Source: Flavobacteriaceae bacterium UBA3611 (GTDB lineage: Bacteria; Bacteroidota; Bacteroidia; Flavobacteriales; Flavobacteriaceae). Taken from it: 64,000 nucleotides of DNA. The stretch lies in assembly GCA_002375495.1 (NCBI GenBank), contig DFLU01000006.1, forward strand, positions 124,001 to 188,000, written 5' to 3'. This document shows, one piece after another, positions 27,892-36,294 of the stretch (positions are counted from its first letter, which is position 1; every line of letters begins with the position of its first letter). The position numbers and the translations under genes are program-made. The notes beneath the pieces are model-generated. The model was given only the letters and a program-made list of their open reading frames with translations. It did no database searches and was not told the origin of the DNA.

Positions 27892-29019
27892 TTACTTTAA
27901 TGTAACAAATTTCAGGGAATCTCTATCAATACCACTTAAAAGTGCGTCATCTTTTTCAATAAATGGGTCATACCAATCTGCTTTTTCTTTGGCCCAATTT
28001 ATCCATTCTTTTTTGTCTGCATCTAGGGTATTCGTTTTAAGCACAAATGCTTCAAATTCCTTGATATAATTTCTAAGGTATTGGGTTTTATGCCATCGCG
28101 TGGCGGATTCAAAAAGATTGGTGAATTTAGTTAGCTCGTTCTGCCTTCGTTCTTGTAACTCCTTTTCTCGCTTAGCCTCGATTTCAAGTTCTTTATGCCA
28201 GATTTCCCGTGCTATTTTTTCCTCTTCATCTTTTTTTGCTCGTATTTCTAACCAAGCTATAATATCTGGAAGTTTATCCTCTAAGGTTTTTGTTTTGCTG
28301 TCGGACCATTCTTTAATTGGATATGAACGATCTAGTTTTAAACATAAATTTCCGGTTGGTACTAGATCAAATTGTGGCCAACTCGTATTACTTTCTTTTT
28401 TAACTCTTTTATTCTTCTCCTTTAATCGAATTGTATAGGAGTGCCCTTTAATTGATACTTTGGTGTTATCGTTTGCCGTGACTACATGTCCGCGCGTTTC
28501 TAGTATCTTGATGAAGCTATCCATAAATAACAGACTACGCTTAAATAGTTCTTTTGATACACTAATGCTGAGAACCTCGGTTTCATTCGTTTTAATATGC
28601 CAATATCCTTTCTCATATCCGTATATAAGGTCATTTTTAAAGTTTCTTGTCGCTACTGTTAGACTGTGTGGTTTTGAGAGTTTGTTAGGGACTTTAAATA
28701 TCAATCCTTTTGTATTTGCCAATTCTTTTTTAGCAATTGCTAATTCAGAACGCTTATGACTACCCTCAAATAACGCAGGGTTAGTATTTTCTAAAATGAT
28801 TTTCGGGTTATCATCTTGTTTGGGGAGTTTGGCCTTCACCACGGGCTTGTTGTATTTAAGTTTCGACCAATAACCAGAATTGGGTAGGGGAATGGTATGC
28901 TTTTTACAAATTTTACGAATACCATTGTCTGAGAATCCATACTGCTTGGCAATATGCGTTACTGGTTTGCTCCAGACCAGTTCATAGAGTTCTTGTCTTG
29001 TGACCGTTTTGTTCCCCAT
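27892..29019 (-). CDS. HTH-domain protein of a widespread uncharacterised family
   Basis: A 375-residue protein. The N-terminus, TRQELYELVWSKPVTHIAKQ followed by YGFSDNGIRKICKKHTIPLP (about 7-46), is a helix-turn-helix of a family I know as hypothetical proteins in mobile and defence regions, where an aromatic GYW follows the helix (here SGYWSKL). The middle is a mixed alpha/beta domain with no motif I can name. Residues about 255-300 are a strongly charged coiled coil (EEEKIAREIWHKELEIEAKR), and the end contains KEWINWAKEKADWYDPFI. It is divergent from hsdM, with a 361-base shared control region. It may be a regulator or a DNA-binding defence factor. Confidence 0.5.
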   Translation of the reverse strand: MGNKTVTRQELYELVWSKPVTHIAKQYGFSDNGIRKICKKHTIPLPNSGYWSKLKYNKPVVKAKLPKQDDNPKIILENTNPALFEGSHKRSELAIAKKELANTKGLIFKVPNKLSKPHSLTVATRNFKNDLIYGYEKGYWHIKTNETEVLSISVSKELFKRSLLFMDSFIKILETRGHVVTANDNTKVSIKGHSYTIRLKEKNKRVKKESNTSWPQFDLVPTGNLCLKLDRSYPIKEWSDSKTKTLEDKLPDIIAWLEIRAKKDEEEKIAREIWHKELEIEAKREKELQERRQNELTKFTNLFESATRWHKTQYLRNYIKEFEAFVLKTNTLDADKKEWINWAKEKADWYDPFIEKDDALLSGIDRDSLKFVTLK

Positions 29020-29380
29020 TATTTAGAATTTGATAAATTGAACTTTTTCAAAAAGATAAAACTAAGTTATTGCCTTATACTTATTTCAATTTAATCTTGC
29101 CCGTTAATAACTAGATGAATTAAAACCCTTTTCAGTTAAATAATTGAATATTAAACACTGTTTTTTTAAGTTGCTAAATTTTTATTAGTGATCATTACGG
29201 TTTTCCTCAACTTTCTTTTGGGCAATAGCTGTACCTTTATAAATCCTTAAAATAAGTTTTTACACTTATTTGTTGTCAAAAGATAATTTTACGAAACGTT
29301 TATTAAAAAAACTAAGGGATTATACTTATTTCGAAAATTGAATGTTTCATTTATATTCGAGCATCAACTAACCCCAGTAC
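29020..29380. promoter_or_regulatory. Divergent control region with repeated TTAnACTTATTT motif
   Basis: This 361-base AT-rich region lies between the HTH gene and hsdM. The motif TTATACTTATTTC occurs at 29075-29087 and 29320-29332, each preceded by AAACTAAG. A variant TTACACTTATTT is at 29260-29271. The third copy is about 50 bases before the hsdM start. The copies look like operator sites, for which the HTH protein is an obvious but untested candidate. Confidence 0.45.
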
Positions 29381-31729
29381 ATGAATAAAACTTCCCACAA
29401 CAAACTAGTTTCATTTATTTGGTCTATAGCAGACGATTGCCTTCGCGATGTATACGTTCGTGGAAAATACCGCGATGTGATTTTACCCATGATCGTATTG
29501 CGACGATTAGATGCACTTCTCGAACCTACCAAAAATGCGGTGCTTGAAGAGGTTGTCTTTCAAAAAGATGAACTTAATTTTACAGAATTAGATGCCAAAG
29601 GCCTAACGGATGCCTCTGGTTATGTGTTTTATAATACTAGTAAATGGACACTCCAGCAATTAAAAGATACAGCAACCAATAGTGCACAATTATTACAGGC
29701 CAATTTTGAAGATTACCTAAATGGTTTTAGTCCCAATGTCAAGGAGATTATTCAGAAGTTTAAATTACGCTCCCAAGTGGCGCACATGGCAAACAAAGAT
29801 GTGCTGCTTGACGTTTTGGAGAAATTTACTTCCCCTTACATCAACCTTACTCCTTTTGAAAAGGAAGATCCAGAGGGTAGAAAATTGCCGGCGCTATCCA
29901 ACTTGGGGATGGGCTATGTGTTTGAAGAATTGATTCGGAAATTCAACGAAGAAAATAACGAAGAAGCCGGAGAGCACTTTACACCTCGTGAGGTGATTGA
30001 TTTGATGACGCATATCATTTTCGATCCTATAAAAGATAATCTACCTCCTGTAATGACCATTTATGATCCTGCGTGTGGTAGTGGCGGAATGCTAACGGAA
30101 AGTCAGAATTTTATTAAAGATGAGGAAGGGAGCATACGCGCCCTGGGCGATGTGTATTTATTTGGTAAGGAAATCAATGATGAAACTTATGCCATCTGTA
30201 AATCTGACATGATGATTAAAGGGAACGATCCCGCCAATATACGTGTGGGCTCTACTCTTTCTACCGATGAATTTGCTGGGAAAAGTTTTGATTTTATGCT
30301 TTCTAATCCGCCCTACGGAAAATCTTGGAGCAGTGAGCAGAAATATATCAAGGATGGTAAAGATGTGATTGATGAACGATTTAAGATTCAATTATCAAAC
30401 TATTGGGGTGTATCGGAAGATGTAGATGCCGTTCCGCGTTCTAGTGACGGACAATTATTATTTTTAATGGAAATGGTTTCCAAAATGAAACCGCTTTCCC
30501 AAAGTGCTTCAGGATCTCGCATTGCCTCCGTTCATAACGGTAGCAGCCTTTTTACCGGGGATGCGGGCGGAGGCGAAAGCAACATTCGTCGTTATATTAT
30601 TGAAAACGATTGGTTGGAAGCTATCGTTCAGCTACCCAATAACCTGTTTTATAACACCGGTATCACGACCTATATCTGGATATTGACCAACAACAAACCA
30701 GCGCACCGAAAGGGAAAGGTTCAGCTTATTGATGCAGGTAAATTATTTAGAAAACTCCGTAAAAACCTTGGAAACAAAAACTGTGAGCTTGCGCCACATC
30801 ATATAGACGAAATTGTGGCCTGCTATACGGCATTATCTTCCCAAGAAAGTGAAGATGAAAACTCTCTCGCAGCACAAGTTTTTGACAATTCCGATTTTGG
30901 ATATTACAAAGTAACCGTTGAACGCCCCCAACGCCTTAAAGCCCAATTCACCACCGAACGCATCGAAAACTTACGCTACCATAAATATTTGGAAGAACCG
31001 ATGCAGTATGTATATCAGACTTATGGGGATGCTATATATAGCAACCTTAAAGAATACAAGCAAGAAATCTTGGATTGGTGCGAAAAACAAGAACTAAATC
31101 TCTCTTCTGCTAATAAAAAGAAGTTGACACAAGAAGCGACGTGGAAAAAACACTTAAAGCAAGTTGAGCTCGCCAAAAAATTACAACCTCATTTTGCCGA
31201 TGAAGTCTTTACCGACTTTAACGCCTTTACCAAAGAAGTGAACCGTGTTATTAAGAGTGAAAAGTTGGATACCTCGGCCAGTGAAAAGAAAGCGGTCCTG
31301 CAAGCAGTGAGTTGGTATGATGCGGAAGCCGAAAAGGTGATCAAGAAAAAAGAAAAAATTAATGGTGCAAAACTAGAAAAGGTATTGGCGCATTTAGGGT
31401 GTACCAAAGACCAATTGACCGATTTTGGATATTACCCCACCGCCAAGGCCGATGAGTATATTGTATACGAAACTGAAAGCGACCTACGTGATACTGAAAA
31501 TGTACCGTTAAAGGAAAACATTCATGCGTACTTCGTGCGCGAAGTACAACCTCATGTATCAGAAGCTTGGATTAATCTAGATGCCACTAAAATTGGCTAT
31601 GAGATTAGCTTTAACAAATACTTTTATAAGCACACTCCGTTACGCAGTATTGAGGAAGTCACAAATGATATTTTGGCGTTGGAACATAAAAGTGATGGTT
31701 TAATTTCAGAGATTTTAAACTTGGCATAA
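29381..31729 (+). CDS. hsdM: Type I restriction-modification DNA methyltransferase subunit
   Basis: The 782-residue HsdM makes N6-methyladenine in the type I complex. The N-terminal helical domain starts VSFIWSIADDCLRDVYV. SAM-binding motif I is IYDPACGSGGM (about 227-237), and the catalytic NPPY lies at about 309-312 (FMLSNPPYGKSW). The C-terminal extension of about 300 residues is longer than in classical E. coli HsdM (about 530) and rich in charged helices, as in many Bacteroidota type I systems. Its TAA stop shares its last A with the ATG of hsdS, so translation is probably coupled. Confidence 0.95.
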   Translation: MNKTSHNKLVSFIWSIADDCLRDVYVRGKYRDVILPMIVLRRLDALLEPTKNAVLEEVVFQKDELNFTELDAKGLTDASGYVFYNTSKWTLQQLKDTATNSAQLLQANFEDYLNGFSPNVKEIIQKFKLRSQVAHMANKDVLLDVLEKFTSPYINLTPFEKEDPEGRKLPALSNLGMGYVFEELIRKFNEENNEEAGEHFTPREVIDLMTHIIFDPIKDNLPPVMTIYDPACGSGGMLTESQNFIKDEEGSIRALGDVYLFGKEINDETYAICKSDMMIKGNDPANIRVGSTLSTDEFAGKSFDFMLSNPPYGKSWSSEQKYIKDGKDVIDERFKIQLSNYWGVSEDVDAVPRSSDGQLLFLMEMVSKMKPLSQSASGSRIASVHNGSSLFTGDAGGGESNIRRYIIENDWLEAIVQLPNNLFYNTGITTYIWILTNNKPAHRKGKVQLIDAGKLFRKLRKNLGNKNCELAPHHIDEIVACYTALSSQESEDENSLAAQVFDNSDFGYYKVTVERPQRLKAQFTTERIENLRYHKYLEEPMQYVYQTYGDAIYSNLKEYKQEILDWCEKQELNLSSANKKKLTQEATWKKHLKQVELAKKLQPHFADEVFTDFNAFTKEVNRVIKSEKLDTSASEKKAVLQAVSWYDAEAEKVIKKKEKINGAKLEKVLAHLGCTKDQLTDFGYYPTAKADEYIVYETESDLRDTENVPLKENIHAYFVREVQPHVSEAWINLDATKIGYEISFNKYFYKHTPLRSIEEVTNDILALEHKSDGLISEILNLA

Positions 31730-33051
31730 TGGTAGAAACGGAAACAAAAGTAGAGCGTTACGAAAGTTATAAAGACTCTGGCGTAGAATGGTTGGGAGAT
31801 ATTCCTGAGCATTGGGAAGCTTTGGCAAATAAGTTTGTTTTTAATTTGAAGAAAAATCAAGTTGGGAAAAAATCTGCTGACTACGATTTGTTATCATTGA
31901 CTCTAAAAGGAATTATGATAAGAAATTTAGAAAATGGCGGAAAATTTCCTGCTGAATTTGATACATACCAAGAAGTTAAAAAAGGTGATTTTGTTTTTTG
32001 TCTTTTTGATGTTGAAGAAACTCCTCGTTGTGTAGGTTTATCTGATTATAACGGAATGATTACAGGAGCATATACTATAATGGAGCCGAATGAAAATTTT
32101 GATAGAAGTTTTCTGTATTATTTCTATTTGAATTTAGATGCAGATAAAAGAATGAAACCTTTATATACAGGTTTAAGGAATACTATTTCTAAGGATAATT
32201 TCTTTGCTTTTAAAACCTTTGTTCCACCCCTTTCCGAACAAACTGCCATCGCTCAATTTTTAGACGATAAAACTACCAAAATAGATGAAGCCATTGTCAT
32301 AAAACAGCAACAAATAAGCTTGTTGAAAGAACGCAAACAAATACTGATACACAAAGCAGTTACACAAGGTTTAAACCCAAATGTAAAACTAAAAGATTCT
32401 GGTGTGGATTGGATTGGTGAGATTCCTGAGAGTTGGAATTGCATAAAATTTAAGTTTATTATTCGTACTAAAGCTCGATTAGGTTGGAAAGGGCTAAAGG
32501 CAGCTGAATATGTTGATAGAAGTAATTATGGGTTTCTTTCTACACCAAATATAAAAACTAGAGATATCGATTTTGATAGCGCATATTTTATTACCCAAAG
32601 AAGATATTATGAGTCGCCAGAAATTATGTTACAAAAAGGAGATGTTTTACTTGTAAAAGATGGTTCTACGTTAGGAATATCGAATATAGTAAGGGATTTG
32701 CCTTTTAAATGTACCGTAAATTCTTCTATTGCCGTTTTGCGTGTAATGGAAGGAGTAAATCTTTTGCCAGAATATTTGAACTACTTTTTAAAGAGTGAAA
32801 CTTGCCAAAGAATTATCGATAAGAAAAAAGATGGAATGGGTGTCCCTCATCTATTCCAATCTGATATAAACAATTTTAGTGTTCCTATTTTTCCAATTGA
32901 AGAGCAGAGGCAAATTTCAAATTATATTGAAAAATCATCAATTAAACTTGATGAAGCCATTAACTTAAAACAGCAGGAAATTGAAAAGTTAAAGGAGTAT
33001 AAGAGTAGTTTGATAAATGGTGTGGTGACGGGGAAGGTAAAGGTTTGTTAA
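31729..33051 (+). CDS. hsdS: Type I restriction-modification specificity subunit
   Basis: The 440-residue HsdS has two target-recognition domains, each opened by a matching signature: DSGVEWLGDIPEHW near residue 16 and DSGVDWIGEIPESW near residue 224. Each is closed by a conserved helix, LSEQTAIAQFLDDKTTKIDEAI and PIEEQRQISNYIEKSSIKLDEAI. The two halves together specify a bipartite DNA site. The recognition sequence cannot be deduced. It overlaps hsdM by one base and is followed 36 bases later by the DUF262 gene, not by hsdR. Confidence 0.95.
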   Translation: MVETETKVERYESYKDSGVEWLGDIPEHWEALANKFVFNLKKNQVGKKSADYDLLSLTLKGIMIRNLENGGKFPAEFDTYQEVKKGDFVFCLFDVEETPRCVGLSDYNGMITGAYTIMEPNENFDRSFLYYFYLNLDADKRMKPLYTGLRNTISKDNFFAFKTFVPPLSEQTAIAQFLDDKTTKIDEAIVIKQQQISLLKERKQILIHKAVTQGLNPNVKLKDSGVDWIGEIPESWNCIKFKFIIRTKARLGWKGLKAAEYVDRSNYGFLSTPNIKTRDIDFDSAYFITQRRYYESPEIMLQKGDVLLVKDGSTLGISNIVRDLPFKCTVNSSIAVLRVMEGVNLLPEYLNYFLKSETCQRIIDKKKDGMGVPHLFQSDINNFSVPIFPIEEQRQISNYIEKSSIKLDEAINLKQQEIEKLKEYKSSLINGVVTGKVKVC

Positions 33052-33087
33052 AAATTGTACTACCTTTATAGAGTTTAAAAATAAACT

Positions 33088-34281
33088 ATGAGTAAAAAAG
33101 AAAAACAGGCGCAGTTTTTTCCATTCGACAATCAATCTGACGAAGAAATAGTTGATGTTGAAGTCGAAATTGAAGACGAGAGCTCAATAGAGTTAATGGA
33201 AAAACCTTTTGACCCAACTAAAATAAATATCGAAACAAAAACACCATCTCTAGATACTCTAATAAAACGTATTGCTAGAGATAGCATTGAGATGGATACT
33301 TCATCTTATTTTCAACGTAAGGATGATCTGTGGGATAGAACAAAGCAAAGCAGGCTTATAGAGTCTATACTCATTAGATTTCCGCTACCAGCATTCTTTT
33401 TTGATGCAAGTGACGATGATAAGTGGCTAGTTGTTGATGGATTGCAAAGACTTAGTAGTGTAAGGAATTTTTGTGTTAAACAAGAAGGTAAAGCAATGAT
33501 GAAACTTACTAATTTGGAGTTTTTAAATCATTTAGAAGGATCTAATTTTGAAGATTTACCGATTAGTTTGCAACGTGTAATTGAAGAAGCTGAGGTAGTG
33601 ATTTACAAAATAATGCCTGGGACACCTACAGATGTAAAATTTAATATATTTAAGAGAATTAATACGGGAGGTTTAATTTTAGAATCTCAAGAAATAAGAC
33701 ATGCCTTATTTCAAGGCAAACCAGCAAAATTTATAGCGAAATTAGCTGAAAACAAAAACTTTCTACAGGCAACTCAACATAGGATAAAAACGCATCGTAT
33801 GCTAGATAGGGACTTCGCAAATCGATTCTTAGGATTTTATCTTTTCGGATATGAAAATTACTTTACAGATTTAGAAACATTCATGAGTAAGGCAATGGCT
33901 GAAATTAATTTTTTAGGCGATGATAGATTATTGGAAATTGAAAATGATTTTGGTAAGTCCATGAAACTAGCTCAAGATATTTTTAAAGATAAAGCGTTTA
34001 GAAAAATTTATAAAAACCACAAAAGGACTCCACCAATTAACAAGGCCTTGTTTGATGCTATTTCGACTCAATTTGCATTATTGAGTGATAATGAAAGAAA
34101 TACATTAAAAACACAAAAAGTAAAGTTTAGAAATCTTTTAAAGGAGTCATTGAAAACTGATCCAGAGTTTTTTGCGTCCGTTACAAGTTCAACCGGTGAT
34201 AAAAAGAGGGTGATTTTAAGACATTCAAAAATAAGGGAATTGATTCATCAAACAATAAACATAAACGATTATGTTAGATAA
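33088..34281 (+). CDS. DUF262 domain protein embedded in the restriction operon
   Basis: A 397-residue protein. After an acidic N-terminus (about 1-45) comes a DUF262 domain (about 50-200) with SSYFQRKDDLWDRTKQSRLI and LVVDGLQRLSSV. The DGQQR motif of the family is DGLQR here. DUF262 is related to the ParB/Srx nucleotide-hydrolysing fold and occurs in the GmrS half of the GmrSD type IV restriction enzyme. The GmrD-type DUF1524 HNH nuclease part is not visible. The C-terminal half is helical. It overlaps the next gene by 11 bases, so the two are coupled. Confidence 0.8.
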   Translation: MSKKEKQAQFFPFDNQSDEEIVDVEVEIEDESSIELMEKPFDPTKINIETKTPSLDTLIKRIARDSIEMDTSSYFQRKDDLWDRTKQSRLIESILIRFPLPAFFFDASDDDKWLVVDGLQRLSSVRNFCVKQEGKAMMKLTNLEFLNHLEGSNFEDLPISLQRVIEEAEVVIYKIMPGTPTDVKFNIFKRINTGGLILESQEIRHALFQGKPAKFIAKLAENKNFLQATQHRIKTHRMLDRDFANRFLGFYLFGYENYFTDLETFMSKAMAEINFLGDDRLLEIENDFGKSMKLAQDIFKDKAFRKIYKNHKRTPPINKALFDAISTQFALLSDNERNTLKTQKVKFRNLLKESLKTDPEFFASVTSSTGDKKRVILRHSKIRELIHQTININDYVR

Positions 34282-35428
34282 TATAGAATTAAGAAATTTT
34301 AAATCGATTAAAGAAAAAAAGTTTAATTTAAAAAATCTAAATTTATCATTAGGCTTAAATGGTATGGGAAAGTCTTCCTTTATACAGTCTTTTCTATTAC
34401 TTCGACAGTCGTCGCAAAGTTTACATCAATTAAGGTTAAATGGCGATTATGTTAAGATTGGTACTAGTAAAGACGCACTATATCAGTATACCAAAAAAAA
34501 TGAAAATCTAACTATTAATATAGAAAACACAGCTAATAAACATTGGGACCGTCAATTTGAGTATGAAGTTGAAGCAGACTTTATGAATGAAATAGTTGAA
34601 TTGACTTTTTATGGAGAGCCAAATAATAAAATTGATGACAGTATAAAACGTGAGTCATTATTTACTAATAATTTTCAGTACTTAAATGCTCATCGGACAG
34701 AACCAAAAGACATTTATAAAAAAAGTTATTCAAGTGTAGTGACCGATTTAAATTTGGGCGTGCACGGTGAATATACTGCACATTTCATAGAAACCCACGG
34801 TAATGATGAAATAAATTTTGATAATCTCTTACATCCCAATTCTGCAGTTAAAGATGAAATCGCCGGCACAGAAATAATAGTTAAGACTTTAATTAATCAA
34901 ATAAACTTGTGGATGGGTGAAATATCACCAGGGGTTAATATTAGAACCACCTCTATTTCTTCTGAGTTTGTTATGTTAGAATACGTTTTTAAACAGCCTA
35001 ATTATGGTAATACGAATCGATTTAAACCTGAGAATGTTGGTTTTGGTATTACATATGCTTTACCCGTTGTTACATCACTACTTTCAAGTAGGCCGGGTCA
35101 GTTATTAATTATTGAGAATCCAGAGTCTCATATACATCCCAGAGGACAAGCAGAACTTGGGAAGTTAATTGCTAAAGTAGCAATGAACGATGTTCAAGTA
35201 ATTTTAGAAACACATAGTGATCATATTTTGAACGGAATACGTGTTGCCGTTAATGAGGAAACTATTTCTAAAGATAGGGTTGCCATTTTCTACTTTAATA
35301 AAGTAATCACTCCTAACGAACAATACTCCGAAGTAACTGATATTAAGATTGATCAAAATGGCACTTTGAGTGAGTATCCTGAGCATCTTTTAGATGAATG
35401 GAACACGCAACTTCTTAAACTTCTATAA
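34271..35428 (+). CDS. AAA ATPase with DUF3696-type C-terminus
   Basis: This 385-residue ABC-like/OLD-like AAA ATPase has Walker A GLNGMGKSS (about 28-36), Walker B LLIIENPESHIHPRGQAE (about 278-295) and the switch histidine in ETHSDHILNGI (about 314-324). The C-terminus has the TDIKIDQNGTLSEYP pattern of DUF3696 proteins. Such ATPases act as sensors or regulators in many defence systems. It overlaps the DUF262 gene and abuts the YoeB-like gene with no spacer, so it probably controls the toxin. Confidence 0.85.
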   Translation: MLDNIELRNFKSIKEKKFNLKNLNLSLGLNGMGKSSFIQSFLLLRQSSQSLHQLRLNGDYVKIGTSKDALYQYTKKNENLTINIENTANKHWDRQFEYEVEADFMNEIVELTFYGEPNNKIDDSIKRESLFTNNFQYLNAHRTEPKDIYKKSYSSVVTDLNLGVHGEYTAHFIETHGNDEINFDNLLHPNSAVKDEIAGTEIIVKTLINQINLWMGEISPGVNIRTTSISSEFVMLEYVFKQPNYGNTNRFKPENVGFGITYALPVVTSLLSSRPGQLLIIENPESHIHPRGQAELGKLIAKVAMNDVQVILETHSDHILNGIRVAVNEETISKDRVAIFYFNKVITPNEQYSEVTDIKIDQNGTLSEYPEHLLDEWNTQLLKLL

Positions 35429-36283
35429 ATGAATTTAATATTTAATGAACTTTCATTAGAACCTTTATCTCAAAGCGTTTTCGAAATTCAAGATCGATTT
35501 TCACATTTATTAAATTCTTTCAAAGTTGCTAATGATAAATACAGTTTTAACCGTATAGTTATGGTGCAACATGTTTTTAGTATGGATTTTATTGCTGGTC
35601 AAAATATAAACCAAGTAATAGGTGCATTTACTGATCGTGATGTTCAGCAATTATTGCTTGGGTTAATTCAAAAACCATATGCCGATGATTTGGAAGCGGA
35701 AGACATCGAAAGTTTTTTGCAGGGAGAATATTTAATAAATAGTGTCGATAAGCCAACCGACATTTCTCCGATGGGCCTGCCTATTTCATATATTTTATCC
35801 GTGCCTTGTTTGAGTCTTTGCTCTCATGAATTTTGGAAACAAGAAGTAATCATAGTACAAAAAACAATAGATGGGGGCTCTATAATAGAATTACCTTGCA
35901 TAAATATTGGCTGTAATGATAATTTAAATAGTCCTGCTATGGTGGATTGGGCGGCTAATGTATTTACGAAGGATTTGACTACTAAAGCTGATATTGAACA
36001 ATATTTAAATTACAACAAATATTCACTTCAACTTTCAGATTCTTTTCTTTCAGATCTATGGACATGGAAAAAAGTAGATCCTGAAAAATATATTTATATT
36101 TTGAAATTAATGAAAGATGTTGAAATACATCCTTTTACTGGAGGTATGGGTAAAACAGAAAACCTTCGTGGTAGAGATAAGGAAGCTTCAAAAAGAATAA
36201 CACAAAAAGATAGATTAAGTTATTCAGTTGAAAATGATGAAGTAACATACTTTGCGTGTAAAGGTCATTATGATTTTCATTGA
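35429..36283 (+). CDS. Fusion of an unknown N-terminal domain to a YoeB-like RNase toxin
   Basis: A 284-residue protein. Residues 1-200 match nothing I recognise. Residues about 204-284 resemble the complete YoeB toxin of the RelE superfamily: HPFTGGMGKTENLRG aligns with the PFEGKGKPEPLK segment, then KRITQKDRLSYSV with RRITEEHRLVYAV, and finally GHYDF with the C-terminal HY. The catalytic residues of E. coli YoeB (E46, R65, H83, Y84) have counterparts E244, R262, H280 and Y281. No YefM antitoxin gene is adjacent, so control must come from the N-terminal domain or the coupled ATPase. Ribosome-dependent mRNA cleavage is inferred. Confidence 0.75.
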   Translation: MNLIFNELSLEPLSQSVFEIQDRFSHLLNSFKVANDKYSFNRIVMVQHVFSMDFIAGQNINQVIGAFTDRDVQQLLLGLIQKPYADDLEAEDIESFLQGEYLINSVDKPTDISPMGLPISYILSVPCLSLCSHEFWKQEVIIVQKTIDGGSIIELPCINIGCNDNLNSPAMVDWAANVFTKDLTTKADIEQYLNYNKYSLQLSDSFLSDLWTWKKVDPEKYIYILKLMKDVEIHPFTGGMGKTENLRGRDKEASKRITQKDRLSYSVENDEVTYFACKGHYDFH

Positions 36284-36294
36284 AAATAAAAATT

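Noticed and set aside
33088..34281. GmrSD type IV restriction enzyme
   Set aside because: The DUF262 half is present, but the C-terminal HNH (DUF1524) nuclease half is not visible in this protein or its neighbours.
35429..36283. Ordinary YefM-YoeB toxin-antitoxin pair
   Set aside because: No small antitoxin gene is adjacent, and the toxin part is fused to a 200-residue domain and coupled to an ATPase.
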